Source of the DNA: an uncultured Clostridia bacterium
GTDB lineage: Bacteria > Bacillota > Clostridia > Christensenellales > Aristaeellaceae
Reading direction: 5' to 3'
Assembly: GCA_944333055.1 (NCBI GenBank)
Contig: CALVKT010000052.1
Coordinates: 1 to 64,000 of the forward strand
Length of the DNA: 64,000 nucleotides
Part shown: positions 41,381-50,018 of the stretch, piece after piece
Layout of the letters: each line of letters starts with the position of its first letter
Numbering within the stretch: the first letter of the stretch is position 1
Position numbers and translations under genes: made by a program
Notes under the pieces: generated by a model
Told to the model about the DNA's origin: nothing
The model's input: only the letters and a program-made list of their open reading frames with translations
Database searches by the model: none

Positions 41381-42028
41381 ATGTCGACCCTGTGCACCCA
41401 CTTTGAGGCGTATTTCACCCGCTGGTGCGGCGAGGCCGGCGCGCTGTGCTATCTGCTCACGCGAAACCGCGCGGATATGCAGCACGTGCTCTTTCAGTCC
41501 TTCCTGCGCCTGGGCGCGGCGAAGGACCCGGAAATCGGCGAGGACGACGCGCGCGCGCTGCTCTTTGCCAGCGTCGTGCGCCTGAGCCGCGATTACTTCG
41601 TCCAGAAGATGCGCAAGTTCCCCAGCCGCAAGCGGTTTGGCGCGCAGTCGCTGCCCTTCCCGGCGACGGACGCGCTCTATGCCCTGCTGCGCCTGCCGTT
41701 CAACCGGCGCGCGGCGCTGGCGCTCGCCCAGTTCGGCTTCGCGCCGGCGGACATCGCGCGGGCGCTGGGCGTGTCCGAGCGCCGCGTCGCCGCGCTCACG
41801 CAGCCGCCGTCCATCCCCGGCTGGCAGGAGGCCATCGCTTCCGTCGCGCTGACGGAGGACGAAGCGCTCCTCCTGAACGACCGCATCTACGAGCGCTTCG
41901 CCGAGCGCAGCGTCGGCGTGGAGAACGCCATCCACGACCTGCGCAGCGCTTTCGACCGCGTCGCGCCCTATCTTGCGCTGGCCGTGCTCGCGCTGTTCGC
42001 CTTTTCCGTCTGGTATGTGAGCCGCTGA
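41381..42028 (+). CDS. Sigma-70-like protein with C-terminal membrane anchor
   Basis: A 215-residue product. Residues about 10-75 (NRADMQHVLFQSFLRLG, then ALLFASVVRLSRDYF) resemble region 2 of ECF sigma factors, and LPFNRRAALALAQFGFAPAD followed by IARALGVSERRVAAL resembles region 4. The C-terminus ends in one transmembrane segment (about 195-212) and WYVSR. A membrane-bound sigma-like protein is unusual. Key region 2 residues are weakly conserved, so it may instead be a non-sigma regulator. GGAGG lies 11 bp upstream. It stands alone, divergent from oppA. Confidence 0.6.
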   Translation: MSTLCTHFEAYFTRWCGEAGALCYLLTRNRADMQHVLFQSFLRLGAAKDPEIGEDDARALLFASVVRLSRDYFVQKMRKFPSRKRFGAQSLPFPATDALYALLRLPFNRRAALALAQFGFAPADIARALGVSERRVAALTQPPSIPGWQEAIASVALTEDEALLLNDRIYERFAERSVGVENAIHDLRSAFDRVAPYLALAVLALFAFSVWYVSR

Positions 42029-42054
42029 GCGCGGGAGCGTGCAAAGGCATATGG

Positions 42055-42085
42055 TAAGAAGGAAGGTTCGCGCCTTCCTTCTTTC
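42055..42085 (+). terminator. Terminator of the sigma-like gene
   Basis: AGAAGGAAGG pairs with CCTTCCTTCT around TTCGCG-type loop sequence and is followed by TTCT. Confidence 0.8.
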
Positions 42086-42201
42086 TATATGCGGCTTCCG
42101 CGCGCGCCATGCACGGCGCGGGGATGCGCGTGCTTTCGGCACGGTGTGCGCATAGCGTGCGCGCCATCCGCACAGCCTATCGGCAGGAGGCGAACCCGTC
42201 C

Positions 42202-43563
42202 ATGCCAACCGACCTGCTCACCGCGCCCGTCGCGCCGCTGATCCTGCGCATCGCCCTGCCCAGCATGGCGGCCATGCTCGCCTCTTCGCTGGGCACGCTG
42301 TTGGATGCGCTGCTCCTCGCGCGCACGGACGCGCAGCTTTCCGCCGCCGTCTCCGTCAGCTTTTCGCTGCTCACGCTCATCCAGACCATCGGCTTCACGC
42401 TGGGCATGGGCGCGGGCAGCTTCGTCAGCCGCAGCCTGGGCCGGGGCGACAAACCCGCCGCCTACGCCGCCGCATCGACGGCCTTTTACGCCGCCGTCGC
42501 CCTCGCGCTGGCCCTCATGGTGCTGGGCACGGCCTTTACCCACCCGCTCGTGCGCCTGCTGGGCAGCACGCAGGCCGCCGCCCAGCCCGCCGCCGCTTAC
42601 GCGCGGTACGTGCTGGCCAGCGGCCCATTCCTGTGTGTGAGCCTCGTGCTCTCCAGCCTGCTGCGCGCGCAGGGGCGCACGGTGGTCAATATGATCGCGT
42701 TCGTCTCGGGCACGGCGTTTTCCGTCCCGCTGCAATGGCTGCTCGTGCGCCGGCTCGGCTGGGGCATCCACGGCGCAGGCATCGCCATGCTCGTGCGCGA
42801 GGGCGTCACGGCGGCGCTGCTCGCCGCCGCCACCTGGCGCGCAAAGGGCATCGTGCGCCCGCGCCTGCGCGCCGTCTCGCTGCGCCGCGCCGTCTTCGAG
42901 GACATCATGCGCTCCGGCCTGCCCACGCTGCTGCGCCAGGGGCTGATGAGCGTCTCTTCCGTGCTGCTCACCCGCGCCTCGGCGGCCTTCGGCGACGCGG
43001 CGCTGGCCGGGATGGGCCTGTGCGTGCGCGCCGTCTCGCTCGTCTCCGCCGCCGTGATCGGCTTTGGTCAGGGCTTTCAGCCGGTGTGCGGCTTCGCCTT
43101 CGGCGCGGGCCGCACGGACCGCGTGCGCGCTGCGTATCGCTTTTGCAGCCGATGTGTCATGGGTGCGCTCCTGCCGCTGGGCGCGGCGGTCTTTCTCTTC
43201 GCGCGCCCGCTGCTCGCCTGCTTTGGGGCCGAGGCGGACGTGCTCGCCTTCGCCGCCGCCGCGCTGCGCGCACAGAGCGCCGTGTTCTTCGCGCAGGGCG
43301 CCGTCATCCTGATGAACATGCTCACGCAGGCGCTGGGCATGACCGCGCGCGCCAGCCTCGTGGCCACCAGCCGTCAGGGCTACGTGTTCATTCCGCTGGT
43401 GCTCGTATTGCCGCGCGTGCTGGGCGAAACGGGCCTCATTCTATGCCAAAGCATCAGCGATGTGCTCTCGCTGATGCTCTGTGCATGGATTTCCCGTCGG
43501 GCGATTACAGATTGCGCGTGCGCACCCGGCGGATGTTCGGGTGTTCGGACAACGCCTCGATGA
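42202..43563 (+). CDS. MATE-family multidrug/sodium exporter
   Basis: A 453-residue polytopic protein with about 12 hydrophobic segments in two related halves. PLILRIALPSMAAMLASSLG and GMGAGSFVSRSLGRGDKPAA in the first half, and SGLPTLLRQGLMSVSSVLLT and GFGQGFQPVCGFAFGAGRTD in the second, are the typical MatE motifs. It exports cationic compounds against Na+ or H+; the substrate is unknown. The start at 42202 has GGAGG about 11 bp upstream. Its last 59 nt overlap the end of the convergent MgtC-family gene, so the C-terminal tail is a non-conserved Cys/Arg-rich sequence. Confidence 0.9.
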   Translation: MPTDLLTAPVAPLILRIALPSMAAMLASSLGTLLDALLLARTDAQLSAAVSVSFSLLTLIQTIGFTLGMGAGSFVSRSLGRGDKPAAYAAASTAFYAAVALALALMVLGTAFTHPLVRLLGSTQAAAQPAAAYARYVLASGPFLCVSLVLSSLLRAQGRTVVNMIAFVSGTAFSVPLQWLLVRRLGWGIHGAGIAMLVREGVTAALLAAATWRAKGIVRPRLRAVSLRRAVFEDIMRSGLPTLLRQGLMSVSSVLLTRASAAFGDAALAGMGLCVRAVSLVSAAVIGFGQGFQPVCGFAFGAGRTDRVRAAYRFCSRCVMGALLPLGAAVFLFARPLLACFGAEADVLAFAAAALRAQSAVFFAQGAVILMNMLTQALGMTARASLVATSRQGYVFIPLVLVLPRVLGETGLILCQSISDVLSLMLCAWISRRAITDCACAPGGCSGVRTTPR

Positions 43564-44257
43564 GGTCGACGTAGTTGGTGCGGTTGGGCATAGTCAGCGT
43601 GTAGAGGTTGGTGTAGAGATTGCCCTCCGCCCGCGTCTCCGCGTGGAAGTTGACATCCAGAATGCCGCAGCCCTTCTTCTGGAAGTAATCGCTGAGGAAG
43701 GCCAGCGTCTCCTGCCGGTGCACGAACTGCACCTCCAGCTTCTTGAGCGTGTGCACGTGGATGATCCGCTGCATCACGCGCAGCACGACCAGCACGATCG
43801 CGCCGGCCATCAGCGCCATCAGGATGAAGCCCGATCCGACAGCCAGGCCGATGCACGCCGTGCACCAGAGCGAGGCCGCCGTCGTCAGCCCGGTGATCTT
43901 GTGCTCGGACATAAAGATCGTGCCCGCGCCCAGAAAACCCACGCCGGAGACGACCGTCGATGTGATGCGCCCCACGCTCACGTTGATGGGCGTGCTCGCG
44001 CCCGCGCTCATGGACGCGCTCTCGCTCAGCGACAATACCTCCGCCACGGACTGCTGCTCGATGAGCGACACCAGCGCCGCGCCCAGGCAGACCAGCACGT
44101 GCGTGCGCATGCCCGCCGGGCGGTTCTTGATCTCGCGATCGATGCCGATCACCGCGCCGATGAATACCGCCGCGCCGATGCGCAGCAGCAGCGTCTTGAC
44201 GGTAAACGGCTCGCCAAACATGCTGATGCCGCTGAGCAGTTCCATGATGTAATCCAT
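43505..44257 (-). CDS. MgtC/SapB-family membrane protein
   Basis: A 250-residue protein with a membrane N-terminal half: AVFIGAVIGIDREIKNRPAG, RTHVLVCLGAALVSL and GVGFLGAGTIF are classic MgtC signatures; the C-terminal half from about residue 165 is an ACT-like soluble domain ending in LSEHPNIRRVRTRNL. Family members support growth in low magnesium or modulate ATP synthase; here the role is not known. GGAGG lies about 11 bp before the ATG. It has its own promoter with an 85-nt leader and ends inside the 3' end of the MATE gene. Confidence 0.92.
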   Translation of the reverse strand: MDYIMELLSGISMFGEPFTVKTLLLRIGAAVFIGAVIGIDREIKNRPAGMRTHVLVCLGAALVSLIEQQSVAEVLSLSESASMSAGASTPINVSVGRITSTVVSGVGFLGAGTIFMSEHKITGLTTAASLWCTACIGLAVGSGFILMALMAGAIVLVVLRVMQRIIHVHTLKKLEVQFVHRQETLAFLSDYFQKKGCGILDVNFHAETRAEGNLYTNLYTLTMPNRTNYVDLIEALSEHPNIRRVRTRNL

Positions 44258-44348
44258 GCCTGTTCATTCCTCCGTTCTATCGTCATTGCCGGTAAGGCAA
44301 GCCATTCCCGCGCCCGACGGTCGCGGAAATGTAAAATTGATGTAAAGT

Positions 44349-44377
44349 ATTATAATGCCTCTGCCGCCGCGATGCAA
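44349..44377 (-). promoter_or_regulatory. Promoter of the MgtC-family gene
   Basis: -35 TTGCAT at 44372-44377 and -10 TATAAT at 44349-44354, spacer 17 bp. Confidence 0.8.
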
Positions 44378-44402
44378 GATCAAAAACGCGTAAATTTGCG
44401 CG

Positions 44403-44431
44403 TTGACAGCGGGCGCGCCGCGCCGTACAAT
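44403..44431 (+). promoter_or_regulatory. Promoter of the serine hydrolase gene
   Basis: -35 TTGACA at 44403-44408 and -10 TACAAT at 44426-44431, spacer 17 bp, 32 bp before the start codon. Confidence 0.85.
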
Positions 44432-44463
44432 AGCGCTGACGACCGATGCAAAGGAGGCTGCCC

Positions 44464-45663
44464 ATGAAGAACCCCACGCGCGAAGAATGTGCCGCGCTGC
44501 GCCGGCGCGCCGAGGCGATCGCCTCGCGCCTGCCGCCGCTCTCGCGCGGCCCGGACGGGCGGCTCGCGCCAGACGGCGCCCGCGCCGTGCGCTCGGCGGC
44601 CGCCGCGCTGCTGCGGCAGAACCGCGCGGTGGGCGCGTCGCTCGTGCTCTGCCATCCCGGCGGCGCGGACGACGTCTTCTGCTTCGGGCACGCGCGCCTG
44701 CGCCCGCATACGCCCGTGACGCCGCGCACCTGCTTTCGCGTGGCGTCCGTCTCCAAGCTGGTGATGAGCTTCGCCGCGCTCTCCCTCGCGCAGGACGGCC
44801 TGCTCGATCTGGACGCGGACGTCTCCGCGCCGCTGGGCTATCCCGTGCGCAGCCCGCACGCGCCGCATGCGCCCGTCACGGCGCGCATGCTGCTCACGCA
44901 CACCAGCGGCATCGTGGACGGCCCGCGCTACGGCACGCGCGGCATGCAGCCGGGCTGCACGCTGCGCAAATTGCTCGACGATCCCGGCAACTGGCGCGCG
45001 GGCGCGCCGGGCGATTCGTTTTGCTACAGCAACCTCGGCGCGGGCGCGATGGGCGTGCTCATCGAGCGCGCAGCCGGCGCGCCCTTTGACGACGTGCTCG
45101 CCGCGCGCGTGTTTCGCCCGCTGGGCATCCGCGCCAGCTACGATCCCCGGCGCATCGCCCCGGCAGACGACCTCGCCGACGGCTACAGCGTGCGCGCCTT
45201 CCTGCCCCCGCGGCTTCGGTACGACGCGGCGGCGCTCTGCGCGCGGCCGCCGGAGCCGTTTGATCCCGAACGCGACTACCTCATCGCCGCCGGACGGATG
45301 ATCACCGACAGCGCGGGCATGGCCGCGCTCGTGCGCCTGCTGGGCTCCGGGGACGGCATGGGCGTGCTCTCCGGCGAATCGCTCGCCACGATGCGCGCTT
45401 GTCAGGACGGCATGCCGGGCATCGCGCATGCCGGGCGCGGGCTGAACGTCGCGTTCCTGCCGGACGTGTTTCCCGGCGTCTGCCCGGTGGGCCATCAGGG
45501 CGTGGCCTACGGCATGTGCGCGGAGCTCTTCGCCGATCCGGCGACGGGCGGCGGCGTCGCGCTGATGACCAGCGGCGTGCGCCTTGCGCGCAGGCCCCCG
45601 CTCGTGCGCGCCGGATTTGACCTGCTGGCGCTCGGTTTTGCCGCGCTGCGCGCCTGCGACTGA
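44464..45663 (+). CDS. Beta-lactamase-fold serine hydrolase
   Basis: A 399-residue enzyme of the class C beta-lactamase/penicillin-binding-like esterase family. The catalytic SxxK is seen in RVASVSKLVMSFA (Ser about 95, Lys about 98), and the YxN motif in CYSNLG (about 188-190). No signal peptide is visible, so it is probably cytoplasmic, and it may act on small esters or peptides rather than cell wall. AAGGAGG lies 6 bp before the ATG. It is monocistronic, first of the long rightward gene run. Confidence 0.88.
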   Translation: MKNPTREECAALRRRAEAIASRLPPLSRGPDGRLAPDGARAVRSAAAALLRQNRAVGASLVLCHPGGADDVFCFGHARLRPHTPVTPRTCFRVASVSKLVMSFAALSLAQDGLLDLDADVSAPLGYPVRSPHAPHAPVTARMLLTHTSGIVDGPRYGTRGMQPGCTLRKLLDDPGNWRAGAPGDSFCYSNLGAGAMGVLIERAAGAPFDDVLAARVFRPLGIRASYDPRRIAPADDLADGYSVRAFLPPRLRYDAAALCARPPEPFDPERDYLIAAGRMITDSAGMAALVRLLGSGDGMGVLSGESLATMRACQDGMPGIAHAGRGLNVAFLPDVFPGVCPVGHQGVAYGMCAELFADPATGGGVALMTSGVRLARRPPLVRAGFDLLALGFAALRACD

Positions 45664-45791
45664 CCGCCACACTGTCGCCACAATTTAAAATAATCTTTCC
45701 GCAATCCCATCATGATCCATCCACAGCCCCCGCTTATAATAAGCACCATGAAACGACACCACAACCGACCTTCGAAAGGAGATAGAATAGT

Positions 45792-46997
45792 ATGCGTCAT
45801 TCCCGTTCATTCCACAGGCTTCTGGCGCTGACGCTCGCGCTGGCGCTGACTGCGACCGCTTCCATGGCCTCTCTTGCTCTGGCCGAAAACAAGGGCAAAC
45901 ACTTCTCCATCGTCGAGGCGGCCTCCGAAGCCGACTCGCTGTCCATCACCGAAATCGCCGACAAGTGCCGCACGTCCGTCGTGGCCATCGAGACGGAGAC
46001 GACCGTCGTCTACAACGACTACGAGTCCGGCTACTACAACCCCTTCGGCAACGGCTTCCCGTTCTACGGCTACGGCTACGGCTACGGCTATGACGGCGGC
46101 CGCGGCCGTCAGCGCGAATACACACAGACCGGCGCGGGCTCCGGCGTCATCCTCTCCGAGGACGGCTACATCCTGACCAACCACCACGTCATCTCCGGCG
46201 CGGACAAGATCACCGTCTACGTGATGCCCGAAGAGGAGGGCAGCGAGGAAGTCACCTATGAGGCCACGCTGGTGGGCTCCTCCGAGAGCAACGACGTCGC
46301 CGTGCTCAAGATCGACGCCACGGGCCTCAACCCCGTCACATTCGGCGACAGCGATCAGCTGGAGATCGGCGAGCTGGCCGTGGCCATCGGCAACCCGCTG
46401 GGCAACGTGCACGGCTCCGTGACCGCCGGCATCATCTCCGCCACCGAGCAGGAGCTGAACATCGACGATGTGACCATCAACGCCATCCAGACCGACGCGG
46501 CCATCAACCCCGGCAACTCCGGCGGCGCGCTGTTTGACTCCTACGGCAACATGATCGGCCTGGTCTACGCCAAGTCCTCCTCCGTGTCCATCGAGGGCAT
46601 GGGCTACGCGATCCCGGTCAACGACATCAAGGAGCTCGTCACCACGATCATCAACGACCCGGAGTCCGTGGCGGCCCAGACCAGGGGCAGTCAAATCATG
46701 CTGGGCATCACCATCATCGAGGTCACCGAGGAGATGAGCGAGCAGTATTCCATGCCCATGGGCGTGTACATCCGTGAAGTCAGCGAGTTCAGCGCCGCCG
46801 AGCGCGCCGGGCTCACCAAGGGCGACATCATCACGGAGTTCGCAGGCGAGCCGGTGAAGACCGCCGACGACCTGAACGCCATCAAGGCCGAGCAGACGCC
46901 GGGCGACACCGTCACCGTGAAGATCGACCGCAACGGCAATGAGATGACGCTGGAGATCGTCATCCCGCAGCCCACCGAGGTCGAATTGGACAAGTGA
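45792..46997 (+). CDS. HtrA/DegP-like exported serine protease
   Basis: A 401-residue exported protease for envelope protein quality control. The signal peptide (cleavage near LALA-E, about 31) is followed by a Gly/Tyr-rich segment (about 80-100), the trypsin-like domain with catalytic His in LTNHHVIS (about 132), Asp in SNDVAVLKID (about 168) and Ser in NPGNSGGALFD (about 243), and one PDZ domain (about 300-395). Unlike most Gram-positive HtrA proteins it has a cleavable-looking signal rather than a clear anchor. AAAGGAGA precedes the ATG. TATAAT at 45735 may be its promoter. Confidence 0.95.
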   Translation: MRHSRSFHRLLALTLALALTATASMASLALAENKGKHFSIVEAASEADSLSITEIADKCRTSVVAIETETTVVYNDYESGYYNPFGNGFPFYGYGYGYGYDGGRGRQREYTQTGAGSGVILSEDGYILTNHHVISGADKITVYVMPEEEGSEEVTYEATLVGSSESNDVAVLKIDATGLNPVTFGDSDQLEIGELAVAIGNPLGNVHGSVTAGIISATEQELNIDDVTINAIQTDAAINPGNSGGALFDSYGNMIGLVYAKSSSVSIEGMGYAIPVNDIKELVTTIINDPESVAAQTRGSQIMLGITIIEVTEEMSEQYSMPMGVYIREVSEFSAAERAGLTKGDIITEFAGEPVKTADDLNAIKAEQTPGDTVTVKIDRNGNEMTLEIVIPQPTEVELDK

Positions 46998-47018
46998 TTC
47001 CCCTCTCCCTTTCTTCCT

Positions 47019-47046
47019 GGGCCGGTTCCTTCGCGGAACCGGCCCT
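47019..47046 (+). terminator. Terminator of the htrA-like gene
   Basis: GGGCCGGTTCC and GGAACCGGCCC pair around TTCGC and are followed by TTT. Confidence 0.8.
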
Positions 47047-47107
47047 TTGCGCGCCTTGCGCGAATCGCGTGCCTGTGCTATGATGGGAGGAGAACCGACA
47101 ATCTCCT

Positions 47108-47140
47108 CGACATCTCATCGACATCTCATCGACATCCCAT
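47108..47140. repeat. Three tandem 11-bp repeats before the L,D-transpeptidase gene
   Basis: CGACATCTCAT occurs three times in a row, the last with one change (CGACATCCCAT), ending just before the GGAGG site of the next gene. It could influence the mRNA leader or bind a regulator. Confidence 0.85.
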
Positions 47141-47154
47141 CCGGAGGTAATTAC

Positions 47155-48792
47155 GTGAAACGCCCGTTCTTCCTCGCCCTTCTCTTCGCGCTGCTGGCGC
47201 TGACGCCCCTGACCACGCGGGGCGAGATCATCCTCTTTGAGGACGAAAACGGCAGGGTCGTCATGGGCGACGACGGCGAGATCGACTTCCTGCCGCCGCA
47301 GGAGACGGCGGACGGCGCGGACGATCCCGACGCGCCCGTGGAGGAGACGTTCACCCCGCGCCCGACGGCCACGCCCGCCTGGCCCGAAGCGCCGTCGCAG
47401 ACGCTGCAATACGGCGACAGCGGCGAGGACGTGCTCGCCGCGCAAAACCGGCTGACGGCGCTGGGCTACTACCACGGCAAGTGCTCCAGCCGCTATCTGG
47501 AGGGCACGCAGAGCGCCGTGCGCCGCTTTCAGAAGTACAACGGCCTGCGCGAGACCGGCAAGCTGGACGGCGTGACCTGGACGGTGCTCTTCTCCGCCGC
47601 GGCCACCGCGCGCGACGGCACCCAGCCCGACGCCACACCCTCGCCCGTGCCGGTGCAAACGCCCACGCCGACGCCCGCGCCCTTCACCTACACGCGCATG
47701 CTGCAATACGGCGACAGCGGCACGCTGGTGGAACGGCTGCAAAGCCGGCTGCTGGAGCTGGGCTTTTACGAAGCCAGGGTGTCCGGCGGCTATTACAAGG
47801 TGACGCGCAGCGCCGTGCGCGCCTTCCAGAGCCACAACGGGCTCGCCGCCGACGGCGTCGCCGGGCGGCAGACGCAGGAGATGCTCTTCAGCGCCGAGGC
47901 CGTGCCCGTCTGGGCGACGCCGCGCCCCTCGCCCACGCCCGCGCCCGCGCGCTACACGCTGATGGTCGACGTGGCCAACCAGATCGTGCGCGCGTACACC
48001 TACGACGAAAACGGGCAATACACCGTGCTCGTGCGCGAAATGATCTGTTCCACCGGCACCGACGATTATCCTACGCCGCTGGGCACGACCATCATGCCTA
48101 AGAAGCGCGCGCGCTGGGGCTATTTCCCCACCTGGGATTCGCACGCGCAGTATCTCACGCGCATCGACAGCGCCAACGCGTTCCATTCCGTGCTCTACAG
48201 CGCCGCGGACGAATCGACGCTCTCCGTCCAGTCCTATGAGGCGCTGGGCACGCCCGCCTCCCACGGCTGCGTGCGCCTGTACGTGTGCGACGCCAAGTGG
48301 ATCTACGACAACTGCGAGGAGGGTACGATCATCACCGTCTACGAGGGCGTCTACGATCCGGAGTACACGATGACGCTCCGCCGCGAGCTCAACCCCAACA
48401 CGCTGCGCGAGCGCGAGCTGCCCGCACCCACGCCCACGCCCGCCTACAGCCGGGAAAACTGGCCCACGACATACCGCACGCTCTACCGCGGGCGCGAGGG
48501 CGAGGACGTCTACATGCTGCAAATGCGCCTCAAGGAGCTGGGCTATTACACCGGCACCGTGACCGGCGGCTACTACGGCGGCACGATCCGCGCGGTGGAG
48601 GCGTTCCAGCGCGATCACGGCCTGAGCGTCGACGGCGCGGCCGGAGAGCAGACGCAGTCGCTGCTCTTCTCCGACGCGGTCGATCCCACGCCCGCCGCGC
48701 CCACGGTTTCGCCCAGCCCCCAGCCGACGCCCACGCCCACGGCCTCGCCGGAGTACGTCCCGCGCGTGCCCGTGCAGGACAGCGTGGGATGA
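47155..48792 (+). CDS. L,D-transpeptidase with three peptidoglycan-binding repeats
   Basis: A 545-residue exported cell-wall enzyme. After a signal peptide (VKRPFFLALLFALLAL) come two PG_binding_1 repeats (LQYGDSGEDVLAAQNRLTAL and LQYGDSGTLVERLQSRLLEL), each followed by Pro/Thr-rich linkers, then a YkuD catalytic domain with SHGCVRL (Cys about 372), and a third binding repeat (RGREGEDVYMLQMRLKELG). It forms 3-3 cross-links or attaches proteins to peptidoglycan. The start is GTG at 47155 with GGAGG 7 bp upstream. It sits in the envelope block with HtrA, the SGNH/MBOAT genes and VanY. Confidence 0.93.
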   Translation: MKRPFFLALLFALLALTPLTTRGEIILFEDENGRVVMGDDGEIDFLPPQETADGADDPDAPVEETFTPRPTATPAWPEAPSQTLQYGDSGEDVLAAQNRLTALGYYHGKCSSRYLEGTQSAVRRFQKYNGLRETGKLDGVTWTVLFSAAATARDGTQPDATPSPVPVQTPTPTPAPFTYTRMLQYGDSGTLVERLQSRLLELGFYEARVSGGYYKVTRSAVRAFQSHNGLAADGVAGRQTQEMLFSAEAVPVWATPRPSPTPAPARYTLMVDVANQIVRAYTYDENGQYTVLVREMICSTGTDDYPTPLGTTIMPKKRARWGYFPTWDSHAQYLTRIDSANAFHSVLYSAADESTLSVQSYEALGTPASHGCVRLYVCDAKWIYDNCEEGTIITVYEGVYDPEYTMTLRRELNPNTLRERELPAPTPTPAYSRENWPTTYRTLYRGREGEDVYMLQMRLKELGYYTGTVTGGYYGGTIRAVEAFQRDHGLSVDGAAGEQTQSLLFSDAVDPTPAAPTVSPSPQPTPTPTASPEYVPRVPVQDSVG

Positions 48793-48813
48793 GCGCCCGG
48801 CCGCCGCTTTCAT

Positions 48814-48834
48814 GAGCCCTTCGGGGCTTTTTTT
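48814..48834 (+). terminator. Terminator of the L,D-transpeptidase gene
   Basis: AGCCC-TTCG-GGGCT followed by seven T. Confidence 0.92.
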
Positions 48835-48865
48835 CATTTCTGAACACGACGCAAACGCCGTTTGG

Positions 48866-48894
48866 TTGCAAAGGAAAACCAGATCGTGTATAAT
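48866..48894 (+). promoter_or_regulatory. Promoter of the SGNH/MBOAT operon
   Basis: -35 TTGCAA at 48866-48871 and -10 TATAAT at 48889-48894, spacer 17 bp, about 60 bp before the first SGNH gene. Confidence 0.85.
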
Positions 48895-48956
48895 GAAGTG
48901 GTTTGACAAAATTCGCATTCAATCACATCTCATTCAGACGGAAAGGGTCGGCGAGC

Positions 48957-50006
48957 ATGTCACGAAAGCGCTGGTGCATCATTTCCGCGGGCATGCTCGC
49001 GTTCTCCCTCGCGTTCATCGTCGCGCTCGTGGTGGTGGTCGATCCGTTTGAGATCTACCACCGCGCGCTCTTTTACAACCCGCCCTACGAGAGCGAAACG
49101 CAGATGTACGCCGGCGCGGGCGTGGCCAAGTCCTACACCTACGACAGCATCATCGTCGGCTCCTCCGTCACGGAGAACTGCACGCCCAGCGTGTACGATG
49201 CGGCGCTGGGCGGCCGCTTCGTCAAGCTCTGCATGAACGCCGGCCTGTCTCTTGATCACGCGAAGATGATGGACATCGCCTTTCGCACCCACGATGTTCG
49301 GCGCGTGGTCTACGGGCTGGATTTCTTCTCCTTCTCCCACTATTACAACAACCAGAAGGCGGAGACGCCCGACTACCTCTACGACGACAACCTGCTCAAC
49401 GACGTGCAGTACTGGTTCAACAAGAGCGTGCTCTTCTCGTCCATCCCCAAGGCGCTTTCCCGCATCGGCACGCCCGATGAGGACATGTCCCGCGACGCCA
49501 TGTACTTCTGGCAGCCGCCGAGTCTGCCCGGCGAAGAGGGGCTGCGCGCCATGGTCGATCTGAGCGCGCCCATGCCCGCGCAGGCGGATACCGCGCGCGG
49601 CGTCGAGCTGGCGCAGCTGAGCTACGCACACAACCTGCTGCCCTACATCCGCGATCATCGGGAGACGACGTTCACCGTCTTCTTCCCGCCGTATTCGCTG
49701 TATTACTGGGCGGACCAGGCCGTGCAGGGCGAACTGGACACGCGCATCGCGCAGAAAAACCTGCTCGCCGCCGCGCTACTTGAGGAACCCAACGTGGCGC
49801 TCTACGACTTTCAGGCGTACTTCCCCTTCGTCAAGGACTACGACCTGTACTACGATCTCATCCACTACGTCTCCTCCGCCAACGACGCGATGGCGCAGGC
49901 CATGGCGCAGGATCTGTGCCGCGTGACGGACATGGCGCAGCTTGAGGCGAACAACGCCGTGCTGCTGCGCGAGGTGGAGGCGCTCTTCCCGCAGGCATCC
50001 CAGTGA
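48957..50006 (+). CDS. SGNH/DltD-like protein 1 of an MBOAT O-acylation module
   Basis: A 349-residue protein with an N-terminal transmembrane anchor (about 7-28) and an outside SGNH-hydrolase domain. The nucleophile motif is VGSSVTEN (Ser about 70); a C-terminal DLIHY supplies the DxxH pair (about 300-303). VDPFEIYH after the anchor and THDVRRVVYGLDFF are shared by all three paralogs here. Such proteins pass acyl groups from an MBOAT partner to a wall polymer. First gene of the operon, 12 bp before paralog 2. The acceptor is unknown. Confidence 0.82.
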   Translation: MSRKRWCIISAGMLAFSLAFIVALVVVVDPFEIYHRALFYNPPYESETQMYAGAGVAKSYTYDSIIVGSSVTENCTPSVYDAALGGRFVKLCMNAGLSLDHAKMMDIAFRTHDVRRVVYGLDFFSFSHYYNNQKAETPDYLYDDNLLNDVQYWFNKSVLFSSIPKALSRIGTPDEDMSRDAMYFWQPPSLPGEEGLRAMVDLSAPMPAQADTARGVELAQLSYAHNLLPYIRDHRETTFTVFFPPYSLYYWADQAVQGELDTRIAQKNLLAAALLEEPNVALYDFQAYFPFVKDYDLYYDLIHYVSSANDAMAQAMAQDLCRVTDMAQLEANNAVLLREVEALFPQASQ

Positions 50007-50018
50007 AAGGAGCCGTCC

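Noticed and set aside
44258..44348. Magnesium riboswitch in the MgtC-family leader
   Set aside because: The leader is only about 85 nt and has one small hairpin (TTGCC..GGCAA). It is too short for the known M-box.
44258..45800. Chromosome origin at the strand switch
   Set aside because: No cluster of DnaA boxes (TTATCCACA) and no dnaA or dnaN gene nearby.
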